Part shown: positions 18,333 to 26,405 of the stretch, in pieces
Layout of the letters: each line of letters begins with the position of its first letter
Numbering within the stretch: the stretch's first letter is position 1
NCBI GenBank assembly: GCA_052318935.1
Contig: JBQRKO010000019.1
DNA length: 64,000 bases
Direction: 5' to 3' (one strand)
Origin: Niallia sp052318935
Lineage (GTDB): Bacteria > Bacillota > Bacilli > Bacillales > Cytobacillaceae
Made by a program: the position numbers and the translations under genes
Notes under the pieces: generated by a model
Databases searched by the model: none
Told to the model about the DNA's origin: nothing
Seen by the model: only the letters and a program-made list of their open reading frames with translations

Positions 18333-18452
18333 TATAATATATCGGTAAATTATATGGAAACGTTAAAGACATGACAAACTAGTATTAATTTGTCGCTATA
18401 GTTTCAAGCTTAACGCTTGCCAATCCTTCAAAGATTGGTAGTTTTTTGTTTT
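18333..18452 (+). ncRNA. Candidate structured leader RNA ending in a terminator
   Basis: TATAAT (18333-18338) is followed by GAAAC (357-361) pairing with GTTTC (401-405), an inner stem GACAAA/TTTGTC (373-378/389-394), a stem CAAGC/GCTTG (405-409/415-419), and a terminator CCAATC/GATTGG (420-425/433-438) with a T-run. The -35 is weak. This layout fits a riboswitch-like attenuator ahead of the kinase-HPt-cyclase operon. The text around ACATGACAAAC loosely recalls c-di-GMP-I aptamers, but the conserved core is not convincingly present. Confidence 0.4.
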
Positions 18453-18546
18453 AGGCTCTGTTAAATTCCCTTGTTGATTTTCAAAAGGTCAGGGAATCTA
18501 CTCCCTTTCCATAAACAACATTATCGTTAAACAGAGCCTTGTTTTA
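18446..18546. repeat. MITE-like element, family B, short copy with 8-bp TSD
   Basis: An 85-bp element (18454-18538) begins GGCTCTGTTAAA and ends TTTAACAGAGCC apart from one base. It is flanked by the exact direct repeat TTGTTTTA (18446-18453 and 18539-18546). It lies between the leader terminator and the hybrid-kinase start. The longer relative is at 26126. Confidence 0.85.
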
Positions 18547-18583
18547 AAAGAAGAAAAATAGGATAGATTTGGGAGAAGACTGC

Positions 18584-21415
18584 ATGTTTCTAAAGAATGT
18601 AACATTGGCAAAAAGAATTAATTTACTTCAAAGTGTGATATTAGCATTAGGATTTATTGCACTAATCTTAACCATTCTAAAAGTTGTTTATGGAAGCAGC
18701 CTTCAGAAAGCGGAGCAATATGCCGAGCAAAACTCTCTTTATTATGCAAGACACGTCGAAAATGAATTTAATAAATCCAAAAGGTCACTGGAACAGGTAT
18801 TAGATACTATAATGCTGCTGAGAGACGATCATTCACTTACACGCGAGCAAGCTAATCAGCTCCTGATTCAACACCTTAAAAGGAATGAGAATGTAGTAGA
18901 TAACTATATGGTATGGGAATCTAACGCATTTGATGGAAAGGACGAGTTTTATAAAAACAAGCCAGGGTATGATGAGACAGGCCGATTTCTTCCATGGTGG
19001 AATCGAATGGACGGGGATATAAAGCAGCAGCCGATTCCTGATTACAATGATCCAAAAGCAGACTGGTACCAGATTCCTAAAAAAACGTTAAAACCTTATT
19101 TTTCAGACCCCTATTATTATCCTATTAATGGACAAAAAGTATTAGTTACTTCGCTTATCCTTCCAATTATCGATTCATCCGGAATGTACTTAGGAGTCAT
19201 AGGCATTGATTACAAGATGTCTACCATTCAAAATATGATGACGGAAATTCGGCCAATGGAGGGTTTTTCAGGACTGCTGACATCTGAAGGAAAATATATT
19301 GCTAATAGCCACGATAAATATTTAAATGGACAAGTAAATCCCGTCATTAAGAAGATTTCTCCAGCTTTAAAAGAAGGAAAAACGAAGTATATTTATGATG
19401 ACTTTGAAGGCAAATCCGTCCTTCGAGTCTATCGATTGATACAAGTAGCAGGAATAGACGATTACTGGCTCTTCGAATCGGTTATCCCACAAGAAAATAT
19501 TATGAGCGATTTTAATCGTATACTGAACTGGTCTCTTTTCTATGCAGTGATCATTCTTACGATTATGCTAATGATGATTTCTTATTTCATTCGCCGTTCG
19601 CTTCTTCCATTAAAACATACCGTTTTCTTAATGGGCGAAATAAGCAAAGGGAATTTTCATGTCAAAATTGATCAAAATCAGTTTACAAAAGATGAGTTCG
19701 GTACATTAGCAAAATCCGCTGATAAAATGGCGCGAAACCTTCATGATCTCATTGAAAATTTAGAAGCCCAAAATGAAGAGATTATTGCTCAAAGCGAAGA
19801 AATACAAGAACAACAAAAACACAAAGATCAGATTCTTATGGAACTAACTCAAGCTAAAGAAAAAGCGGAGGCAGCCAGTCTTGCTAAAAGTGATTTTCTC
19901 GCTAGCATGAGTCATGAAATTCGTACACCGATGAATGCCATTATTGGAATGGCAGAATTATTATATGAAACATCTTTGACGGAAGAGCAGAGATTTTACG
20001 TGGAAACGTATAAAAAAGCAGGGGATAACCTTCTGAATTTGATTAACGATGTATTGGATTTCTCTAAAATAGAATCCGGATATATCAAGCTAGAGCAAGC
20101 ACCATTTGACCTTGAGGAAATGGTGGGAAAAACAGCTGAAATTATGGCGATCCGTGCTCATGCTAAACAGTTGGAGATGTTGATCCACGTCGACTCTTCC
20201 GTACCAAAGTTTGTACTTGGAGACGCTGATCGAATACGTCAAGTATTGTATAATCTTATTTCCAATGCAATCAAGTTTACGGAGCACGGTGAGATTGTTG
20301 TTTCCGTTAAAAAAGTAGAAAATGAATACCTATTCTCCGTGACTGATACAGGTATTGGAATCCCGCAAGAAAAACTAGCGGCCATCTTTGATAGATTTAC
20401 ACAGGCAGATACGTCCATTACCCGTAAATACGGTGGTACAGGACTTGGATTATCCATTTCCAAAAAGCTGGTCGAGCTTATGGGTGGACACATCGGCGTA
20501 GAAAGCAAAGAAGGTAAAGGAAGTCATTTCTATTTTAAAATTCCTTTAAGTCAATCTAGTAGTGAAAAACCAAAATCACTTTTGGATGAAACGCAATTAA
20601 AGGGGATTAAAACGTTGATTGTCGATGATAATCTAACCAACCGCATTATTTTACGTGGCTTGTTGGAAAAGTTAGACATGGAAGTCGTTGAAGCTGCAGA
20701 CGCAGAACAAGGTTTAGAACGATTAAAAACAGCTTCTCAAAATGGAGCTCCTTTCCAACTTCTTCTGTTGGATTATCATATGCCATACGTAAATGGAATT
20801 GAAATGTTTGAGAAGATCCAAAAAAATAAGATATCTAAGAATCTAGCTATTATGATGCTTACATCAGATGATCAGCATCAAACGATTAAATCCTGCAAGA
20901 AGATCGGCCTACATTCTTATCTCATTAAACCAATCAAAAAAGGCCCACTTATTCAAATGATAAGAGAAACAATCGGACAGCAAACGATTGAAACTAAACC
21001 GTTATTCATACCGCAGCCTTCCTTATTGCCAGACACGAAATCTAACTTGAAAATATTGTTAGTGGAGGATCATGAAGATAATCAACTATTATTTACGTCT
21101 TTCCTAAAGAAAACGAATCATCAAATTGCTATCGCGGAAAACGGAATTCAAGCTATCAAAATGTTTAAGGCTGATCAGTATAATCTTGTATTTATGGATA
21201 TTCAAATGCCAACCATGGATGGCTATACAGCGACTCGAGAAATTCGCCATTGGGAACAAACTCATCGGAAATTTAGAACACCTATTGTCGCCTTAACCGC
21301 TCATACGTTAAAGGAAGATCGAGATCGCTGCATAGAAGCAGGTTGTGATGATTATTTAACAAAACCTATTAAGAAGAAAGAGCTTCTTGCGTTTATTGAA
21401 AAGGCTGTTTTCTAA
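18584..21415 (+). CDS. Hybrid sensor kinase with two receiver domains
   Basis: 943 residues from the ATG at 18584 (GGGAGA 8 bp upstream). Order: membrane helix near 15-37; extracellular double-Cache sensor (about 40-310); second helix near 315-340; HAMP; coiled coil; HisKA with His about 444 in SHEIRTPMN; HATPase_c (FTQADTSITRKYGGTGLGL); REC1 with D730; REC2 with D872 in MDIQMP. The HPt partner is encoded next. The last three codons and stop (A-V-F-TAA) lie inside a family A MITE, so the native C-terminus has been replaced. The ligand is unknown; Cache domains often bind small extracellular molecules. Confidence 0.92.
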   Translation: MFLKNVTLAKRINLLQSVILALGFIALILTILKVVYGSSLQKAEQYAEQNSLYYARHVENEFNKSKRSLEQVLDTIMLLRDDHSLTREQANQLLIQHLKRNENVVDNYMVWESNAFDGKDEFYKNKPGYDETGRFLPWWNRMDGDIKQQPIPDYNDPKADWYQIPKKTLKPYFSDPYYYPINGQKVLVTSLILPIIDSSGMYLGVIGIDYKMSTIQNMMTEIRPMEGFSGLLTSEGKYIANSHDKYLNGQVNPVIKKISPALKEGKTKYIYDDFEGKSVLRVYRLIQVAGIDDYWLFESVIPQENIMSDFNRILNWSLFYAVIILTIMLMMISYFIRRSLLPLKHTVFLMGEISKGNFHVKIDQNQFTKDEFGTLAKSADKMARNLHDLIENLEAQNEEIIAQSEEIQEQQKHKDQILMELTQAKEKAEAASLAKSDFLASMSHEIRTPMNAIIGMAELLYETSLTEEQRFYVETYKKAGDNLLNLINDVLDFSKIESGYIKLEQAPFDLEEMVGKTAEIMAIRAHAKQLEMLIHVDSSVPKFVLGDADRIRQVLYNLISNAIKFTEHGEIVVSVKKVENEYLFSVTDTGIGIPQEKLAAIFDRFTQADTSITRKYGGTGLGLSISKKLVELMGGHIGVESKEGKGSHFYFKIPLSQSSSEKPKSLLDETQLKGIKTLIVDDNLTNRIILRGLLEKLDMEVVEAADAEQGLERLKTASQNGAPFQLLLLDYHMPYVNGIEMFEKIQKNKISKNLAIMMLTSDDQHQTIKSCKKIGLHSYLIKPIKKGPLIQMIRETIGQQTIETKPLFIPQPSLLPDTKSNLKILLVEDHEDNQLLFTSFLKKTNHQIAIAENGIQAIKMFKADQYNLVFMDIQMPTMDGYTATREIRHWEQTHRKFRTPIVALTAHTLKEDRDRCIEAGCDDYLTKPIKKKELLAFIEKAVF

Positions 21416-21609
21416 AAGTTTGTTGTTTTTGATAATAAACATGACTGAAGCACTGAGCAGCCTGAATACACGTAGACTCCTGCTTAGAAAAGCGAGAAAG
21501 ACGAGACTTGCGCAGGAGCATAGCGGCGAGGAAGCTCGGCACTCGTCCGCGAAAAGCGAAGTGTATTCAGGCTGCGGGGTAAATAACAACAATCTATACG
21601 AAAAGAGCC
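21403..21609. repeat. MITE-like element, family A, copy 2, inserted in the kinase 3' end
   Basis: About 207 bp starting GGCTGTTTTC and ending CTATACGAAAAGAGCC, inverted relative to copy 1. Flanks ATTGAAAA (21395-21402) and ATTGCAAA (21610-21617) match in 7 of 8 positions and look like a target duplication. It supplies the kinase stop codon and lies between the kinase and HPt genes. Confidence 0.85.
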
Positions 21610-21637
21610 ATTGCAAAACAAAGTCGAGGTGAATAAA

Positions 21638-21955
21638 TTGGAGCTAACTAAAGAGCTTTATACAGTACATATAGATATAGATCTTGAAGCACTCATCCCA
21701 GGATATTTGGAAAAAAGACAAAAAGATATACAAACAATAGAGACAGCACTTCACTCCGATAACTTCGAAACGATTAGAATGATAGGCCACAGTATAAAAG
21801 GCAGTGGAGAAGGGTATGGTTTTGACCTGATCACGGAGATTGGAGCTCAAATCGAATTAGCTGCTATAGAAAAAAATCAAGTACTCATTCAGAAAAGTCT
21901 AGAAACTTTGGCAGATTTCTTACATCATGTAGTGGTGGTTTTTTATGAAGAGTAG
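21638..21955 (+). CDS. HPt phosphotransfer protein
   Basis: 105 residues from a TTG start set by GAGGTGA six bases upstream; an in-frame TTG at 21611 lacks a site. It is a single helical-bundle HPt domain with phospho-accepting His51 in IGHSIKGSGEGYGF. It should carry phosphate from the hybrid kinase to a receiver, most simply those of the cyclase encoded next. It overlaps the cyclase start by 11 bp. The stop of the kinase once lay just upstream, before the MITE inserted. Confidence 0.85.
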   Translation: MELTKELYTVHIDIDLEALIPGYLEKRQKDIQTIETALHSDNFETIRMIGHSIKGSGEGYGFDLITEIGAQIELAAIEKNQVLIQKSLETLADFLHHVVVVFYEE

Positions 21956-23318
21956 TTATGAAAATTTAGATCAATTATTTAAGCATATCGAAAAAGCGAA
22001 TCCTGCTCATGCGGTTTCCATGAACTCGCGTATCATATTAGTGGACGATGATGAAGACTTAAGAAAATTAATTATCCATAAATTTAAAAAATCACCGCTT
22101 ATTATTGATGAATCGAGCAGTGTACAAGAAGCTAAGCATATGCTATATGAAAACGATTATGAGTTGATTCTTTTGGATCTTATGATGGAGCCCGAATCAG
22201 GATATTTCTTGTTCGACTTTTTGAAGCACGATCCTAAATTAAAGTGGATTCCATTGATTGTTTTATCTGGGAGCAACGATATTAAAGACAAAGTAAGATG
22301 CTTAAACATGGGAGCAGATGACTATGTAACCAAGCCTTTCCATTTTGAAGATCTAAACGCACGCGTACAACGCATTTTGGCCAGATCGAAGCAGTTTGAA
22401 CAAATGGCCTTCTGCGACGCGTTAACTGGCATATACAATCGGAGATATTTTGATAATCAGCTTATTATTGAAATGGAAAGAAATAAAAGGTATCCGGCCC
22501 CTATCACATTAGCACTTATTGATATTGATCACTTTAAGCTAATTAACGATATATATGGCCATCCTATAGGAGATCAAGTTTTACAGAGATTAGCTTATCT
22601 ATTAAAACAAAATCTGCGTAATTCTGATTTAATAGCCCGATATGGCGGTGAAGAGTTTGTCGTGCTGCTCTCTAATACCACAGAGGAGCAAGCCACAGTT
22701 CTCATGAATAGAATTCTTGAAAAAGTAAGAACATTTTGTTTTGCCGAGGTAAACACTGAAACGATTAATATTACCTTCTCTGCAGGTATTGCCCCTTTAA
22801 GTCAGGACCTCAAGGGTCAAGAATGGATAAAAAGGGCTGACACCATGTTGTATCAAGCAAAACAATTGGGACGCAACCGTGTAATGGCATGGAGTGAGCT
22901 TCCTGATCTACTATCCGAGGAAAAAGGGATCCTCCAGAAAAAGTTATCCAAAACGATTCTCATCATCGACGCTGCTTCGATGATACACTCTATCTTAGAT
23001 GTAAACTTAAAAAATGACGCCTTCTCCTTAACGCTATTAAACGTTAAAAACGAGGAGAATGCGATGGTTTATTTAGAACAGTATAAAGTAGACCTTTGTA
23101 TTATCGATATCGGTCTACCTCAGATGACCACTTTAACATTCTTAGAGAAGATTAAACATAATAGCAGATGGAAGCATATGAAAGTGATGGCACTCACTAG
23201 CAGATCTTTAGAACCTACACTTCACAACCTTTCCAACTGGGTAGATGATCATATGGTAAAACCATACTCGATACTAGAATTCAACTTACGATGCAATAAA
23301 TTGTTAAATTTAATCTAA
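21945..23318 (+). CDS. Diguanylate cyclase, REC-GGDEF-REC
   Basis: 457 residues. The N-terminal receiver (about 25-145) has acidic VDDDED and D78 in LLDLMMEP. The GGDEF domain (about 155-320) has the active site GGEEF at 234-238, metal-binding LIDIDHFKLIND, and an inhibitory-site motif RNSD five residues upstream of GGEEF, implying product feedback. A second receiver-like domain at about 335-455 has D388 in IIDIGLP. It should make c-di-GMP from two GTP under phosphorelay control. Translation probably couples to the HPt gene. No phosphodiesterase or PilZ gene is in the window. Confidence 0.92.
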   Translation: MKSSYENLDQLFKHIEKANPAHAVSMNSRIILVDDDEDLRKLIIHKFKKSPLIIDESSSVQEAKHMLYENDYELILLDLMMEPESGYFLFDFLKHDPKLKWIPLIVLSGSNDIKDKVRCLNMGADDYVTKPFHFEDLNARVQRILARSKQFEQMAFCDALTGIYNRRYFDNQLIIEMERNKRYPAPITLALIDIDHFKLINDIYGHPIGDQVLQRLAYLLKQNLRNSDLIARYGGEEFVVLLSNTTEEQATVLMNRILEKVRTFCFAEVNTETINITFSAGIAPLSQDLKGQEWIKRADTMLYQAKQLGRNRVMAWSELPDLLSEEKGILQKKLSKTILIIDAASMIHSILDVNLKNDAFSLTLLNVKNEENAMVYLEQYKVDLCIIDIGLPQMTTLTFLEKIKHNSRWKHMKVMALTSRSLEPTLHNLSNWVDDHMVKPYSILEFNLRCNKLLNLI

Positions 23319-23322
23319 AATA

Positions 23323-23361
23323 AAAATGGCTGTTTCCCAATCCTATGGGAACAGCCATTTT
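23323..23361. terminator. Bidirectional terminator between the cyclase and the TapA-like gene
   Basis: AAAATGGCTGTT (323-334) pairs with AACAGCCATTTT (350-361), extended inward by CCCA/TGGG. A and T runs on both sides suit transcription from both directions. Confidence 0.85.
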
Positions 23362-23458
23362 CATCATTTTGCTTCTTTATTCTTTTCTCAGCCAAACCAT
23401 TGGGCTCTCTTAGTAGAACAATTAAACAAAAATATTAAATTATTAGATAATAACACCA

Positions 23459-24097
23459 TTACATCCCTGGATATGTATAATTACCTGACCCATAAACATT
23501 AACGTTGTCATATGGATTTGGCTCGTAAGGAGTCGGCTCATATGGATTATTGTTTTCTGGAGATTCTGGATTTTCCGGATATTCAGGTTCTTCTGGAACT
23601 GGGCTTGTTTCCTCCGTGCCATTTCCGCTAACGGTGATGGATTCACTCCATAATACTCCTGTGCCTGGGTGATCTTCTCGCTGATATGCTTTAAACATAT
23701 AATTTCCATCTACAATCTTATCAGGGTTATAAGTTAAAACCTGTGTTTCTCCAGGCGCTAACGGTTGAACAACTCCTGAATAAACAATAACTCCATCCTT
23801 TGGATTTCCACTTTCTGACCAGTAAACTTCGTACCTTACTTCTCCTTGCATAGCTTCAGAATCTTCACCATTTTTAATGGAAGCAGAAATGCCATCTGGA
23901 GTTTCATCTGCTGTTGTAAAAAATAAGGAGCTTCTATCCCACACTGGTTGACCTTTTTGTTCCTTTTGTTGTTTATCTTTATGTAATTGTTCTTGCTTTG
24001 CCTTAGCCGCCAGTGCAGTATGTCCAGTTTGTACGAATGGAAAAACCAACAATGATGCCGTAAGAATTCCAGCCGTTACTTTAGATGCCTTTTTCAT
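23459..24097 (-). CDS. TapA-like secreted protein, second paralogue
   Basis: 212 residues from the ATG at 24097, homologous in position to the start of the 7623 paralogue (AGGGAG upstream of KK). A signal peptide covers about residues 1-30. The structured domain repeats the paralogue's pattern: WDRSSLFF, YEVYWSESGNPKDG, GNYMFKAYQREDHPG, WSESI. After residue 150 it differs: a proline-rich tail (PVPEEPEYPENPE, then PYEP repeats) ends in a short YDNVNVYGSGNYTYP stub, resembling the start of the paralogue's C-terminal region. A duplication followed by C-terminal loss is likely. It is not near tasA or sipW. Confidence 0.7.
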   Translation of the reverse strand: MKKASKVTAGILTASLLVFPFVQTGHTALAAKAKQEQLHKDKQQKEQKGQPVWDRSSLFFTTADETPDGISASIKNGEDSEAMQGEVRYEVYWSESGNPKDGVIVYSGVVQPLAPGETQVLTYNPDKIVDGNYMFKAYQREDHPGTGVLWSESITVSGNGTEETSPVPEEPEYPENPESPENNNPYEPTPYEPNPYDNVNVYGSGNYTYPGM

Positions 24098-24429
24098 CAT
24101 TCTCCCTCTTTTCATTTGGTTTGATTGAATGGTACTTATCTCTTCATTATTTGCGAGAATATAATAAAGTTAGCAACAAAAGTACTGTTTAACAATAGGA
24201 AATAACTCCTAGCAAATCCTTAAAATAGGCCATCATCCTTTTTGGAAACAATTACAATATCTTCCGAAAATAACCTTAAAACTAGCATCAGACTTCGTTT
24301 AACATGATGCTTATTATTTCTTTTTACGATACAAAATTCCCACCAGATCGATAACAAAAATAGTTCTATAGAACCAAATAATTTTTATATTGCCATTTCT
24401 GAAAGAAACTAGAAAGGCAAAAATCATAA
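24098..24429. other. Intergenic region between the TapA-like gene and the selO terminator
   Basis: AT-rich, no gene seen. It contains a perfect 12-bp palindrome GTTCTATAGAAC at 24363-24374 that could be an operator. Confidence 0.4.
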
Positions 24430-24470
24430 ACTAAAATAATGCTGCCTCAAAGAGGCAGCATTATTTTAGT
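24430..24470. terminator. Strong bidirectional terminator after selO
   Basis: A perfect 19-bp stem (arms 24430-24448 and 24452-24470; core GCTGCCTC/GAGGCAGC) with a 3-base AAA loop and AT-rich flanks, 47 bp after the selO stop. Confidence 0.85.
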
Positions 24471-24517
24471 TAAAGATTAGCACAAAAGACAGCCCTAATT
24501 TCCAAATGACTTCTATA

Positions 24518-25981
24518 TCAAGTACCACAAAAAGTTCGGTAAGGGGTGGTTGATACAGGTACGGTACAATACTCGGCTTGTTCAGTGAAGTAGGCGTAAG
24601 GATTTGAAAGAACAGCCAAAAGCCTTTCCATCACGCTGTAGTCTCCTTTTTCCACTGCAGCTTCTAGCGCCTCTTCCACCCTGTGGTTACGCGGGATGAT
24701 CGCAGGATTGGTGTTCCGCATCAATTCGTTAGAGGCGTCTTTCGATTCCTGCTGTCTCTCCAGTCTCTCCTGCCAGAGCTTATGCCACTCCGCAAATTCT
24801 GATGACCCAAACAAATCCGCATCCTTCAGCGTATTTAAAGTTAATGTGCGGAAGGTATTGGTATAGTCCGCACGATACTTCTTCATCATACTAAGGAGGT
24901 CATTAATAAGTGCTTCATCCTCTGCCTCTTCGTTAAATAGCCCCAGTTTTGCTCTCATTCCCGCTAGCCAATTAGATTGATACATTGCAGTAAAGTTTGA
25001 AATTATTTCCTGGGCAAGTTTTACTGCCTGATCCTCGTTATCATGCAACAGCGGCAATAAGGACTCAGCGAATCGAGCAAGATTCCATCCGGCAATTACC
25101 GGCTGATTGCCATAAGCATAGCGGCCTCGACGGTCAATGGAGCTGAATACCGTTTCCGGGTCATAAGCATCCATAAATGCGCAAGGACCATAATCAATCG
25201 TTTCTCCGCTAATCGTCATGTTGTCCGTGTTCATCACCCCATGAATAAAGCCGACCAACTGCCATTTGGCAATAAGCTCAGCCTGTCGCTTAACCACTTC
25301 CTCAAGCAGAGCAAGATATCTGTTTTCAGTGGCTTCCACTTCTGGATAATGGCGCTTTATCGTATAGTCAGCTAGGATTCGAATTTCCTCTACTGAGCCC
25401 CAGTTTGCAGCGTATTGAAAAGTACCTACGCGCAGGTGACTAGCAGCCACACGGGTTAGAATGGCACCAGGTAGTTCGGTTTCGCGAATTATGGTCTCAC
25501 CAGTTGTCACCACCGCTAGACTGCGGGTCGTAGGAATACGAAGGGCATGCATTGCTTCGCTAATAATGTATTCGCGCAGCATCGGTCCAAGTGCAGCGCG
25601 GCCATCACCCCCGCGGGAATATGGCGTTCTACCTGGACCCTTAAGCTGAATATCCACCCGCTCACCTTGTGGGAGGATGTGCTCACCTAGCAGCACCGCG
25701 CGGCCATCACCCAACATATTAAAATGACCAAATTGATGTCCTGCATAAGCTTGAGCAAGAGGCGAAGCATCTTCAGGAATCTGATTTCCAGCAAAAACTG
25801 CTGTGCCATCTTCACTTTGCAGCGCCTCAACGTCCAAACCCATGGATGCTGCCAACTCATTATTAAAAATTATCAATTTCGGCAATCGCACAGGAGTTGG
25901 AAGAATGCTGGAAAAAAATAATTTTGGCAGACGGGAATAACTGTTGTCAAAGTTCCATCCTTGTTCTTTAGTATTTAGCAT
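24518..25981 (-). CDS. selO: SelO/YdiU-type protein adenylyltransferase
   Basis: 487 residues from the ATG at 25981 (AAAGGAGAAGC upstream; an in-frame ATG seven codons earlier has no site). It is a pseudokinase-fold enzyme that transfers AMP from ATP to Ser, Thr or Tyr of proteins. Visible family motifs are YAGHQFGHFN, GDGRA, the DIQLKGPGRTPYSR nucleotide-binding region, FIHGVMNTDNM and DYGPCAFMD. Length and the C-terminal FCGT are normal for Firmicute members. It is a single gene with its own terminator; a family B MITE lies upstream. Confidence 0.93.
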   Translation of the reverse strand: MLNTKEQGWNFDNSYSRLPKLFFSSILPTPVRLPKLIIFNNELAASMGLDVEALQSEDGTAVFAGNQIPEDASPLAQAYAGHQFGHFNMLGDGRAVLLGEHILPQGERVDIQLKGPGRTPYSRGGDGRAALGPMLREYIISEAMHALRIPTTRSLAVVTTGETIIRETELPGAILTRVAASHLRVGTFQYAANWGSVEEIRILADYTIKRHYPEVEATENRYLALLEEVVKRQAELIAKWQLVGFIHGVMNTDNMTISGETIDYGPCAFMDAYDPETVFSSIDRRGRYAYGNQPVIAGWNLARFAESLLPLLHDNEDQAVKLAQEIISNFTAMYQSNWLAGMRAKLGLFNEEAEDEALINDLLSMMKKYRADYTNTFRTLTLNTLKDADLFGSSEFAEWHKLWQERLERQQESKDASNELMRNTNPAIIPRNHRVEEALEAAVEKGDYSVMERLLAVLSNPYAYFTEQAEYCTVPVSTTPYRTFCGT

Positions 25982-26117
25982 AGCTTCTCCTTTCTCTTTC
26001 ATTTTTGAATACTAATTTTTTTATGTCTTATACATTCTATAAAAGCTTTAAACATCCCTTTTTAATATCTACTTCTGCCTATTTATTATACTATTTTTAC
26101 ATAAAGATAACGCCCTT

Positions 26118-26316
26118 TTTAGTTAGACTCTGTTAAACTTGCCTGTTGATTTCCGTTTCAGTCGTTCGCTTTCTACGGGCGGTCCGGGAGCATCCTCGAC
26201 GCTGTGCGCCTGTGGGGTCTCCCTCTGACTCGCTTTTCCCGCAGGAGTCTCACGCCTTCCACTCCAATCAACATAGTGCCAAAATCAACAAGGAGCTTTA
26301 ACATAGCCTTTAGTTA
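26118..26316. repeat. MITE-like element, family B, long copy with 8-bp TSD
   Basis: A 183-bp element (26126-26308) starts GACTCTGTTAAA and ends TTTAACATAGCC, flanked by exact TTTAGTTA copies (26118-26125 and 26309-26316). Its core carries GC-rich CCGCAGGAGTC-type sequence shared with family A. It sits between selO and the molybdoenzyme gene. Confidence 0.85.
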
Positions 26317-26405
26317 AAAAATAATCACTAGCATAATGACAATAGCCTAATTAAAAATCAAACAACATACAATTAATCATAACCCTTTCTAATTAGGAGG
26401 AAATG

